Shown here: positions 16,991 through 28,900 of the stretch, in pieces
Layout: every line of letters begins with the position of its first letter
Numbering within the stretch: the stretch's first letter is position 1
DNA from: Sphagnum magellanicum
Taxonomy: Eukaryota; Streptophyta; Sphagnopsida; Sphagnales; Sphagnaceae
Direction of reading: 5' to 3'
Length of the DNA stretch: 64,000 bases
NCBI GenBank assembly: GCA_021904315.1
Contig: CM038907.1
Span: forward strand, 19,413,223 to 19,477,222
Notes under the pieces: model-generated
The model's input: the letters and a program-made list of their open reading frames with translations, nothing else
Database searches by the model: none
What the model was told of the DNA's origin: nothing
Program-made: the position numbers and the translations under genes

Positions 16991-18707
16991 CATGGTTTAT
17001 GCAATTTTTTCATTGGTAATGTATTGTTTTCAGCACATGAAGTCATGTATTGAAGATGCAAAGGCCCACCCATACAAATCAATATGCAATCCTCGATTCT
17101 TGAATCATGCTACGATTTGCCAATACATTATTAAAACTCCAGAATCCAGAGATGGAAATTTTTTCAAAAAAATTTCATCTCAGATTGTTGGCACATTTAC
17201 ACATAATCTGCCAAAAATCTGGGCACACCCCATTATACAAAACCTGCATCTTGAGCTTCTCGTTGCATTTCCAGAAGCAAGGGGAAGAGACTCGGTCATG
17301 ATGTTGGCTAGCACTCAACAGACATGGCTGATCCTGGCCTTTACAACCAGTTTCTGGTGCTCAGATTGTGGTGCATGATTCAGACTAATTGAAGACCCTG
17401 TATCCACCTCCAGAAAGCCCAACACACCAAATAGCCAATTTGCAAACCATATTGGAGCTGATTTGAAATAAGCAACAGTTTGAATCTGATGAAGCATTTT
17501 GGAATTTAACTTACTGAAAAGTTTTGAGGATCTGCAAACTAAACGTACTGATCCAAAACCTTACAACTTGTGTCCCTGAAACAAAAAACTCCCACAAATT
17601 TCAGGTAAGTACATTGTGCCATACACTGATCCATTGACAAGAATCTCAGGAATGGTGTTTGCATAAGAAAGCATTCCTGCTATTTTCTACTGCTCTGATG
17701 CAAGGCTTTCCAAAAATAAGTGCTGCCTTTCGACATACATTCTGCCCCGTGTGAGGAACATATACCACTCTCAATAGTAGTCTTGCTTTGGCCATTGCAA
17801 CAAGCATTACCACGATATCTGAATCCAACAAAGCTTTCTTTGAACAAATCCAATGCAAATGATAACCTTCCACCACCAGCACTCCAATTGATAAGCACTA
17901 TAAACTAATGTAGTTTTGTCATCTGAGGGCAATAAGAGCAGAATTCCTTCAGATTTACAGCTTGTATTCAAAGAAAACATGTAACTTTGCCAGTAAAGTA
18001 CGATTTTGTGGCATCCGATTGACTCCTCAATATTGACATGATGCAGAGGGTTGAATCCACGTGCAGATTCTTGATGTTCCAGATAACAATCATGAAGCAT
18101 GTCCAGCTTCAAAACCCAAAAAAGGAATTCAATAGCCAACATCATACTAACCTGTGAACATATACAAAAGATCATTGAAAAAGCCCTTTCTTCAACCCCA
18201 ATATGACATTAGTTTTCTTTGTCCATCTGGATATGTCCAAGCATCTGCTCCATGCAAATCATCACCTGTTGAGCTTCTATATCATGATTCACATCACTTG
18301 TTGATGTTTGCTGCACAGAAACAACAGCATGGCTACCTGTTGGCATGAATCTGCAATGCTACTGCATATGTTCTGCAATGTTTGAATACAAAACACCCAA
18401 AATACTATCTTAGAGTAAGAAGCTCAGCATAAAATTTGCCATACCAGAATGCAGAAAGAGAACATGGTAGCAAAACTGGAAGCTCTTCTGACCAGCAGTG
18501 GAGCATCATCCCTTTGTCATTGCTTTTTTTCCTTGAAGGACAAAACTATGGAAACAGTTTTCTGCTCTGAAACCAGTTTTTGAAGAGCTTCATCACAAAA
18601 AGTCTCTTGGGGTTGTGTTGTTGCTCTGCTGCCGCTGTCGTTGTGACTCCCCACCAACCACGCCCATCTTCAAAACAAAACTTTGAAGCACCTCCACGAG
18701 TTTGTCA
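16991..18707. other. Intergenic DNA with unassigned open frames
   Basis: Composition is less AT-rich than the DNA before it. The longest frames are 16992-17378 (plus, 128 codons, ATG start) and 17807-18175 (minus, 122 codons, ATG start). Neither resembles a family I recognise, and I could not chain either one to phased neighbouring exons. They could be non-coding RNA, distal leader sequence of the downstream gene or chance frames. Confidence 0.35.
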
Positions 18708-18915
18708 CCTCTGTTGCTGCTCCATCGATCATTTCTCACTGCAAGAATACCCATCTCCATCTCTGTTGCTGATCTATCGATCATCTCTCATTGCAAGAAG
18801 ACCCATCTCCACCTCTCTTGCTGATATCTCGATCATCTCTCATTGCAAGAAGACCCATCTCCACCTTTGTTGCTGATCTATCGATCGTCTCTCATTGCAA
18901 GAAGATCCATCTCCC
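18708..18915. repeat. 52-bp tandem repeat, four copies
   Basis: The marker TGCAAG recurs at 18740, 18792, 18844 and 18896, an exact 52-bp spacing. Each unit contains TCGATC, TCTCAYTGCAAGAA and CCCATCTCC with a few substitutions. The period is not a multiple of three, so the repeat does not keep a reading frame. Confidence 0.9.
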
Positions 18916-20004
18916 CTTCAAGATTAAAAAAAATAAATCAACTCATCATCTCTCTGCTTACTTCTACCACAAAGCAGAAGGAGATGGTTTCAAGCTTGAG
19001 AAACAGTTGACGCAAAAAAACCCAATGTTGTTTGGTCCACCTCCTTCTTCCTCCCCCCCTCAACAGCACATTTATTCATTCCCTCCTGCTGACTCCTGCA
19101 GGACCCACCACTCCTCCGATTCTTTCTCCTCCTCTCCTTCCTTCTGCTATTCACACCTACCCATTGCTGATTAGGGTTTTGGTGGTTGTTCTCTTCCTCC
19201 TCCTCCTCTTCTTCTGCTGGTGGCGAAGAGCATTCTGCCGCAACATGTGCCGCAGAGAGCTCTAGAGATCTCGACCTCGAGCTCCAAACAAGAGCTTGAT
19301 GGGTAGGTGAGGTACAAGGATTTCCCATTCTTCCATTCATACAACCGTCGGTCGGCCTGCTTGCGGATGCTTGAAGATTGATTCCTTCCTGCAAAAGGCT
19401 GTGTGTGTGAGGTTGTTGGTTTCCAACCTTTGGGGTCCGTCCCTTCCAGAAATGCATATAACAAGCACAACCCCATCATGCATCTTTGTGTCTCCACGAC
19501 AAAATCAAGCATCTTTGTGTCGCCGCCGCTTGGAAGCTTGCGATCGTTGATACGACAGCAAGAACTGCTTCTTCACCACTCTCAAATGCAAGTCTTGGGA
19601 CTGGAGGTTCTCATGAGGAGGGGTCATCTGGGTTTATGCGCTAGCCAGCTATCGGATCGCAAAGCTACTGCTTCTTCTTCTTCTTCTTCTTCCGATTGTT
19701 ATCCAGATTGTGTTAGCAATCTGAGGGAGCAAGGATTGATTTCACAGCTCTCTTCTTCTTCTTCTGGGTTCTTTCTCTGAAGACTTTTCTCCGAAGGGTT
19801 GTGTTGAAAAGTGGGGAAGAGGATTTGCCGCAACCTTTGTGGTGAAGGGGTGAGCGGTTGCTAACTGGTTTTTGAGGAGCAGGAGCAGCAGTTCAAGGCT
19901 TTGAGCGTGCGTGGTGACGATTGGTTTTTTTGAGTACTAGAGAGAATAGGCAACCTGCTGCGGTTGGTTTCAACAATCCTCCTAATCTCGGGAGAAAGGA
20001 GAGA

Positions 20005-20044
<40 letters not shown>

Positions 20045-20159
20045 AAGGGGGGCAATTCTAGGGTTTGGGGAGTGGGTGGTGGCCAAGAAGGGTTTGTTGG
20101 ATGCAAGGCGAATTGGGCACAGATTGTTGTTGTTGTTGTTATTGTTGGGATTGGAAAAG
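18916..20159 (+). promoter_or_regulatory. Probable promoter and leader of the DEK_C/SWIB gene
   Basis: Pyrimidine-rich sequence with TCTTCTTC tracts (about 19671-19690 and 19751-19763), then a (GA)n run at about 20009-20041 shortly before the ATG at 20160. Open frames here (18990-19512 minus, 19403-19780 plus) are low in complexity. The arrangement fits an upstream region with a GA-rich 5' leader; no transcription start is visible. Confidence 0.4.
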
Positions 20160-23077
20160 ATGGTGTCGGATGCGGAGATTGTGAAACATCTGATTTCAGT
20201 GCTGAAGACAGCGGATCTGGCCACCACTACCACGACAGCTATCCGACAGCAACTAGAGCAGGATCTCCGTGTAGATTTGTCAGACAAGAAGGCGTTCATC
20301 CGCCAGCAGGTGGATCTCTATTTGCAGCACCAGCATTCACAAAAGGAGGAAGAGAACGAGAGGGAAGATGGCGAGGGGGAGCAGCAGCAGCAGCAGGAGG
20401 AGGAGAATGAGGAGGAGAGTGAAGAGAACGAGGATGATGCAGAAGAAGAGCAGGATGAAGATGACTATGTGAAACAAGTGACCAGAGGAGTTTCTGATTC
20501 AAAACAACAGCAGCAACGCCTGCGGCATGCGAAGATCAGACGATCCAGCAAAGAAAGGTACACCAATATCTCAAACCCTGCAAATTCTTTGCATTACCCA
20601 GGTGGGGTCATATGGGTGCTCCATGAATTCTCTTGAAGTTGCTATGTGCAATGCCACAAATGCTTAGAAGAAGAAGAAGAAGAAGAAGCTCAATGTGGGT
20701 TCTCCTTCTTGAAGCTCTTTCCTTATTGATCTGATTGGCAGTTTACCAAAGGAGAAGAAGAAGAGGACCGGGGGTGCAGGAGGTTTGAATAAGTTATGCA
20801 GTCTTTCACCAGAGCTTCAAGCAGTTGTTGGAGAGACTGAGTTACCCAGAACGCAGGTTTGTATCATCTTGTCTTTGCCATATTCTTGTCATCATCAGTG
20901 CTTCATGATGACCTCTTTGTGCCATTTGTATGTTGAGTGCTTTTCCCAAATCCGAATGTGATTGTCTTGTGTATGTGTGTGTCTCTTGTTGGGCTCAAAT
21001 GTTTTTTGCAACTTCAACTTTCTGTAACCTTGTTTTTCCAGACCAACATGGTGCCAATTGTATCACTGAGTACCTTGATCATATAGAATTCACATGCACA
21101 AATCTCTCCATCATCTATCTGTTCAGCACTTTCCAAATCCAAGTGGGATTGTCTTGTGTATATATATGTCTTGCTTTGCTCAATTGTTGCAACTCAACTT
21201 TCTTTAACCTTGTTTTTCTGGACAACATGGTGCCAATTGCATCATCAATTACCTTGATTGTGTAGAATTCACATGCCCAAATCTCTCCACCTGGATGTTC
21301 AGTGCTTTCCAAATCTGAACAGGATTGTCTTGTGTACATATGTCTTCTTTTGTTCACATGTTGCAACTCCTAGTTTCTGGTACTGGAACCTTATTTTTCA
21401 GGCAACATGCATGGTTGCCAATTGCATCGCCAAGTGGCTTGATTGTGTAGAATTTACATGTACAACAAAATCTCTCCACCTGGATGTGCCCTGTGCAAAG
21501 AGAAAAGTTGTTCAGAGTTTGGAACAATTCAGAATCTACACATGGGAGTCCAAATTATCCATTGTTTGAGCAGATATGCACATCATCTTTGATCAGCTGG
21601 TTGGATATACAAATCCACTTCAGGTTCAGGAGTGTTATAGGTTTTTAGCAATGATGGGTTCTGTTCACGGGTGGTCCAGGTTGTGAAGCAACTGTGGGCA
21701 TACATTCGGGAGAATGGATTGCAAGATCCTGAGAATAAGCGCAAAATTATTTGCAATGAGGAACTGCGCAACCTGTTTGGCATAGACTCCACCGACATGT
21801 TCAAAATGAATAAACTTTTGTCCAAGCATATCTGGCCCCTTGAAAATGGGAGTAATATGGGTAAGCCCATTTGGTCCCTCTTTGTTCCCTGTGTTTTGGT
21901 ATTGGTTTTTTTCTATATCTTTTTTGTCTTATCAACTTTCTGTGATTTGATTATAGACTCTTGGAGTTGAGGACATGAGAATCACTGCAGGACCAACAGC
22001 AAGTTCCCCTCTGTGCAATTACAGCCTTGCCCTGGGGGGTTTGAAGTTGCTGCCTGACTTGAGGTGTATCTTTTCAGGCAGTTATGCTTGACTTTTGAGG
22101 CAGGCATTTCTGCTTTTGTTGCAGTGGTTGGGTCAAAGTCTAGAAATGTAACTGCATTATTGAGTCATCTGCTCATGTGGTGTACTTTTTGCACTTTTCA
22201 GTGGCCAGCACAGACAATGCAGAGCCAAGGCCAAAGAAACCTAAACTGGAGAAGTCAGAAGGTGCCAGGGGCCGAAGTTCAGGATTTCTGGCTCCAATTC
22301 CCATCTCAGAGGGGCTTGCAAAGTTTCTGGGAGCAGAGGATGGGAAGGTCTCACGTGCTGATGCTGTCAAGCGTATATGGGACTACATTAAAGAGAACAA
22401 CCTGCAAGTATGTTGTCTACCCTTCACCTACTATGCCTCATCTGGGCTTCTTGTAGAATCATGTTTATCTTTCCTGATATTAAATTGGATGATCTCCATC
22501 AGCAAGTGGGTGGGTATGACCATTCCCCAACACCTATGATAATCTAGCTTCATTCTTAAAGGGGAGGCTAATTGTGAAGCCTCTATAACTCCCTCCCTTT
22601 CTGGAGAGATTGGCATGTGTGATTATCAACAAAGACACAGCTGACTGAACAGGATATACAGATAAGGGGTTTCCTCTAGTAAATCAATTGTGCTTGTTGG
22701 TTAGCACACAATCCTAGTGCTTTGACTACAATGTTACAATCATCATGTGTATTGGTTTCAGAATGACTTGGCTGTCTCTCTTACTACAACAGTTATAGTG
22801 AAGGTTATTTGCTTGAGGGAATAGTATGGTGCCTGACTTGCTTTGTTAATACCCCACCATCAGTAGAACAAAGCCAACCTGATTGAGACATATTGGAGAA
22901 GTTTGTTTGGGATGACCACCGTTTGATTTCTTTGATGGTATTATTTTATTTTTGCAGGACCCTGCAAACAAGAAGATGATTGTATGTGACAGTAAACTTC
23001 AAGAGCTGTTTGAATGTGATACCTTTGTTGGGTTTGGCATCACCAAGCTTTTGTCGCCACATTTTCTCAAGGCATAA
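20160..23077 (+). CDS. DEK_C plus tandem SWIB-domain protein (UAF30-like)
   Basis: Five exons, 20160-20557, 20742-20856, 21680-21860, 22202-22407 and 22958-23077, encode about 339 aa with all phases consistent. Residues 2-55 (SDAEIVKHL onward) match a DEK_C domain. About 66-100 is a Glu/Gln/Asp-rich acidic stretch, then a basic patch (KEKKKR). SWIB domain one spans about 145-226 (LSPELQAVVG, LWAYIRENGLQDP, LFGID), a linker carries PKKPK, and SWIB two spans about 258-338 (RIWDYIKENNLQDP, LLSPHFLK). The order DEK_C-SWIB-SWIB is that of plant proteins related to yeast UAF30, nuclear proteins tied to chromatin or transcription; the precise target is unknown. The start is the ATG just before the DEK_C domain. 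A longer frame begins upstream at 20076 but adds only low-complexity residues. Confidence 0.92.
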
Positions 23078-24147
23078 AAGTAGTAAGATTAGATCAGGAT
23101 GGGACCCAAAAAAGTGTTTCCAACATGAGTCAATATGGTAGAAATCCATGTCTAGTTTTGTCCCACATGTACCTCGGTCTGTCAAGAACTTTTTTTTTTT
23201 GGTTGATTATGCTGTTTGTTCAGGAGCCTATTGGAAATCGGCTCCTGCATGTGATGAGTGCCATGACTGGTCAATTTCTGTAAAGAATTTTGCCCTTTCC
23301 AGTCTCTTGATTTTCACTCCTGTTCATGATTGTAAAGAGCTTGTATACTCTTTTCTGTACCCATCTGCACCTGCTTTTTTTTTTGGTTTTCCTTTGGGGT
23401 TGAGAAATCCCATTTTGGGTTTGTTCTGCAGAGCAGTACTGATAGTAAGAACTTTCAAAACTGCATGATCTTTTGTTTCATACAAAATTCCTGGCTCATA
23501 TTATCCATGAATTGGTTTTCCTACATCTACCAGCCTCATCAACAACAGTTGTACTGGTGCTGGCAATTTGGAAGCATGATTGCTTCTTTTTGGGTGAGAT
23601 TTTATCAGATCTCAAGGATCCTATCAAATCACTGCGGTCCATCACAGAATTTTCAAGCTAAGGTATGCATATTTTCACCTTTTTTGACCCTCATAGATTC
23701 AAGGATTGGGCCACCATCTGTAGGTAGCTGGATGGGAACAATGTGAGCAGTCATCTGTACTCATCCAAGTAGAGAGGATGATGCAAAATAGGGCACCTAC
23801 GAATGATCTGAATGCAAGCATGTGGGGATGGTGTTAAAGACAGCAAGCTCTAGACATGCTGATGTATCTATTATCCATTTGAGTCCCTAGTGATATAATC
23901 TTGTGTATTCTTGAGACATCTATCTTGAGGATAGTCTTCACATGAGAGGGTTGGGAACATGGGTCAATGGTTGTGCTTGTAGGAGGTACCAGATTGTTGC
24001 ATTTCTTGCTCCACTTAGTGGCTGAAAGCACAGCGAGAGTAGAAACCTGTAACAGCATATTGTGTTGTGTCTTTTGACATTTTGCAAAATGTGTTATCTG
24101 TCATGCACAGCTCCATTCATCTGCTTGAATATTTATTGTACCTGCAG
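23078..24147 (+). other. 3' flank of the SWIB gene
   Basis: The sequence probably includes the 3' untranslated region. A frame at 23465-23746 contains an exon-like block ending at a GTATGC donor at about 23662, but none of its frames joins in phase with the open exons at 24148-24602, so I do not call it coding. Confidence 0.4.
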
Positions 24148-24602
24148 TAGGTATATCTGCAGTCCAGAAGCAGCAAGAAAAACTGCAGAATGGGGCTCAG
24201 CTGCCAGGCTGTGACATTGCTCAGAACAGCGACCTTGGTGGTGCAAAAAGTGGTACTTGTGGTATTAAGGCCATCATCACTCAAAGAAAACTACAGGGAC
24301 TAGGTGGGTTGTTGGGAGACCCTCCCAAGGATGTTCTGCAAACTGATGCTTCTGCTGTCTGGCACAAGACCAGCTGGTAATTTTAACTCCTTGATGAGCC
24401 TGTGTTCTAGTTCATTTCTTTCTATTCACCTCATTGTTATGCTTTTCAGTTGGCATCATAATTCCTACAGGATATGCTTTTGCTTGGATCTCTCATGACA
24501 TGTTTCTCATTGATTATATGTCTCAGGTATGAGCTGACAAATGGCCGTGAAATGATCAATTTGATCATGTCACATAGCATTGACTTCAATAATCATCTGT
24601 AG
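24148..24602 (+). CDS. Candidate two-exon open frame of unknown function
   Basis: An open frame runs from an acceptor AG at 24146-24147 (or 24161-24162) to a donor at 24376 (CTG|GTAATT). It joins in phase, through a TGG codon, to a second exon at 24527-24602 that ends in TAG. Together they give about 97 codons. There is no ATG near the start, so it would be the 3' end of a longer or alternative transcript. The translation (for example LQGLGGLLGDPPKDVLQ, then YELTNGREMINLIMSH) matches no family I recognise. It lies 1 kb after the SWIB stop on the same strand, so an alternative 3' end of that gene is one explanation; a degraded neighbour gene is another. Confidence 0.35.
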
Positions 24603-25944
24603 CAGAGTTGCTGCAATGAGTGAACATGCATGAGCTAGGTGAGGACATGTGCTCTTTCATCTTGTCTTGGTCATGACCATGGAGACCTAAAGGTCCTTTT
24701 GTGCATGCCCATCTTACCAGTCGATCAGAGCTTCAATCTCACAGTGGATCTCAACAGTCTGAGTATTTTCAGGTACATTTATTTGACTGGTTGCATTGTA
24801 AAGACTTGTCTGTGGATAGAATATCTATGAATATCACTATTAGGCATATGATTTTTGCAGGCCCCTTTGTGTAGTTTTATGGGGAGTCCACTGTTTTATT
24901 ATTTTTGTTGCATATGCAAATTGATAGATTTTAGGCACCAGTTTTGTGTACAAAGAGAGCTGAGGATTTCATGCTGAGCTGCACCAGCTCTGGTGCTGGC
25001 ATGGGGGATGACCCAGCAGACGAAGTGTTGCACAAACAGCAGGCAAAATATCTTACACATTAAAAGAAAATGCACAACAACACCATTGACAGAGTTTCTA
25101 TTTTAAAGGTCCAACAACTTGACACTGGGATGTGCTAAATTTTGATTGTATGGGACTCCATCCTCTTGTATGAAGTTTGGGTCCATTCCTTTGGATAAAG
25201 ATATGGATAGATTGCAATATTAGATCTTGTCCCTCTCAACTATAATGTGTAGGCAGTTCAACAAGAAGACTGGTCTTTCTTCCAACTTTGAGAATAATCC
25301 ACAATCACTCAGGGCACTGAGAGGCAGCTTTGACTAAAACACATGGAACCCAACAAAATAATTAACACTAGATCCTACAAAGGAGCTGCAGCATGAAACA
25401 TGTTTCTTTTGATATAAGATAGAATCCACTCAATAAGGACAATCCAGAGTAGTACATCTGTCCACTGGTGCCATGCCATCAGTTACAAATTGTCTCTTTT
25501 CCTTTACAAAGACATACCTGTTAGCTGGCTGCATCACAGCATGTCACAGCAGGTGCAACTAGCTGTCTATATAACACTGCAATCACCAGCTTCCCTGGAC
25601 AACAGAAGGCTTGCATTCCTCAAAATTATGACTGCCCCCAGGATTGCAGGCAAACTCATGTTACAATCACTTTACTCTGTACTTCTAGACTTGCCTGTCA
25701 CCTGCTGTCTGCATCCACCATGCCAAAATCATGATTCAGATCTCTACAAAACACAAATAGGACATGTGTATCAGACAGCATACAAATGTGCATTACCACT
25801 TACAAAGCATAACCCTTTTCTTCTTTGCTTTAGATCATTAAGTAACAGAATCAACACAGGATCTCCAAGGAGCATCAAATCGACACTCCTTTAAGATCTC
25901 CACAGGTCACCATGTATTTAACGTGAAGAATGACTTTACGTCCA
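24603..25944. other. Region between converging genes
   Basis: This lies between the plus-strand SWIB locus and the 3' end of the minus-strand Raf-like kinase gene, and should hold both 3' untranslated regions. The frame at 25490-25894 (plus, 134 codons) is unrecognised and lies antisense to the expected kinase 3' end. No element is seen. Confidence 0.4.
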
Positions 25945-28900
25945 TCACACTTGACCTGCACTTTCACCTGCTGCTTGTCTCAGGTGGAGGTATGTGAAAC
26001 TGACCCTGTGCTTGGGATGGGTTGCCACTGCCATAGTCCGCAGATCACTTGCAATCTCTGAAAAACCAGGCCTTTCTACTGGCTCTGATGCCCAACATCT
26101 TTCCATCAATAATTTCCAAGTAGGGTCACACCAGGTTGGTACTTCAGGGCGAAGAGTGTTATTGACAATTCCACCTGCACACTCATCATATATGTCATCA
26201 GTTCCTCTGCATCGGATTGGAGCACCAAGATTTCCATGATCAACATAGTCAACCCATCCATCACTCATGCCAGTGTAGACCCAGCCTATCAATGTCCAAG
26301 TGTTACTGCCAACATCTGGAGCTCAAACCTAACCTATGATGGCACCATAGTGCAAATTTGCATACGGCTCCTCCCCTGTTAGAAGCTCCCACATTACTAT
26401 TCCAAAGGAGAAGACATCAACCTGCACACCAACACCAACAGAAACTTGAAGGCAAGAACTACTCAATCCTGAACCGTTCCAATGACCCCACTGGCTCATA
26501 CTTAGTCAGGTTATTTATCTCAGAACATTATCTGCTAGACATTTAATCAAGGTGACCCATTCGCTCACTTTTTCTGTCACCATGGTGCTGGTACTATTTA
26601 GCAATTCTGGTGCCATCCATGGAAGTGTTCCTCGTACACCTCCTGACACCATAGTTTGATGCTTAACTTTTGACAAACCCAGATCGCCAACCTAGAAAAC
26701 AACCATCCAAGCAACAATTCACAGTTATGCCTAGACACAAAGATCAATTGATGATCACATGATGGACTCAAGCAACTGTGTCCATCTACAAGAGAGAAAC
26801 TGCAATCTGCATCCAAAGAAAACTCATGTCAAGTTCACAAATGCTGCAAAGTAGCCTCCATCATCACCAATAAGCTTCACTTTGTAATTACAGAAAACCC
26901 CACAATTGTCCCTTTGCAAACAGCCAGGTGGGTGGTGTTACCTTGCATATTGGTCTATGTGGATCTCGCATGTTCACAAGTAAGTTTTCACATTTCAAGT
27001 CAAAATGTACAATGTTCTTGCTGTGCAGATATTCCATCCCAAAAGCAGCATCTGTTGCTATGAGCAAACGCTTCCGCCGATCAATTGTTCTGCACAAAGT
27101 CATGTTCACCACAAGAATGCAAAGATGAAAATTTTGTTCATGGTTGACAACAAATACAGAATCCAAGGACAAAATAACCCCCATCAAAGGACAGCTCACA
27201 GATCAGCCTCATCTAAGTGCTATTCATGACCACTGCAATTGTTTGCAGGATTTGCTTATGTAAAGTGAGAAGATTCACAACACATGTACCTGTCCCTTTT
27301 CTGCAAGACCTGCTTCAGAGACCCATTCACCATGTATTCAGTGACAGTTGCTAAAGTTCCCCCAGGCCCATCACGGACCACACCATAAAAAGCCACAACA
27401 TTTGGATGATGCAACTGACTCAGAATGGAGGCCTCTTTCCAGAAATCTGCAATCTGCCAGATTCCGAGGAATGCCTTCTTAGTTTTTTTTACCGCCCCCC
27501 CCCCAAAAAAGACACGACATAGCAACAGGAACACCTTTCTCCAATCTGCAAGCACATCTCCAAATACTTCAAGACATACACACAAGTTCCTCATCAAGAC
27601 TGCAACTCTCATAGACCATCATGAGATTGCTTGATGTCAATGGGTATCCTCACATGACCTTTCTTTGGGTCCAAATAAGTCTCTCAGAAGAATGGTCCGG
27701 CAGTGTATTCTCCTGACTTACCAAAAAGACTTCCTTGTGGCAATCCAAACTGTAGGGAAAAAAAAGTAGTGTGACACTACTAATTCAAGGAAACTTATCC
27801 AATCTGAGTTCTACAGGGAGTTTGTCAGGTTTACAATGTAGGTGCAATCTACAAGGCCACATGAGGAATGGTGACCAAATCAATTATGTATCTTATACAG
27901 TCACCTTGACAGAATTGTCACAGCTTGAAGAAGCCTCCCTTCTTACCAGGCGTTCTTGCTCTGATGGTTGTCCTGCAAAGCAGCTTGCTCTGATCCGCTT
28001 GATAGCCACATCTGTGCCACGCCACTTTCCATGATACACAGTTCCAAATGTACCAGAACCCAGCTCTTGCATTTCTTCAAGGTCCGCATCTTTTATAGTC
28101 TGCAGGAACATTAAGTTTGAGCTAAGGAAACTAGAACATCCAAAAAGAATAGTGAACACAGATGCATGCAATTTATCTCATGTTTGTGCTTGTTGAAAAC
28201 CCACCCATATGGGAGGCAAACAGTACTGAATTACCTGCAAACCCCGAGAAATTGCTTCTGCTTCAGCATCAGAGGCAGTATTACCAAAATAGCTCTCCTT
28301 CTTCAACTCTTCTTGCAATAAATTCACAGGTCCACGATTTTGATTCTGCCACAAAGAGAAAAGTTTTCAACAGTCCTCAACAACAAAAAGCAGTACGGCA
28401 GTGAGAAGAACAGCCTCAAAAAAGGGATACCTACCTCATTTAATGCATCCACCAAAAATTGCTGGTCTTTGACTTCAATTTTTTCAGACTTGGCATCTGG
28501 TGTGACTTTCTCATCAGCAAGAGATTGTTGGGTGGGAACTTTGTCAAACTCTGTCTCAATGTTGGCCAAATTTTCCTCCCAGCTTTCAAACCCAAAAGTC
28601 GGTGATGACATAAGGGGAGCTTGGAAAGTATGCTCCCAAGTTCCCTTTCCATCCTCTCTTGTGTCATTCTTCATTTGCTCAATCAAAGTTGCTGACTCAC
28701 TGCCAAGTGCCGAAGCCATGTCTGAGGCAAGGTGACCAGAAGCAGAGAGGTCCGATGACAACAAGCTCATCATATTCTCATGATTTTGAACCCCAGCCTC
28801 CCTCTCAAATGATCCTGTGCTCTTATTTCCTAGCCTTGTCCTTGGCAATGCAACTTCCACAATGATAGCTGCTGTAGCACAAGCACTAGGTATGCAGTCA

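Noticed and set aside
18990-19780. Protein-coding genes from overlapping frames on both strands
   Set aside because: Low-complexity products driven by TCTTCT repeats, no homology signal, and position fits the SWIB-gene leader.
23465-23746. Additional SWIB-gene exon
   Set aside because: It has a plausible donor but none of its frames joins in phase with the SWIB exon or with the open exons at 24148-24602.
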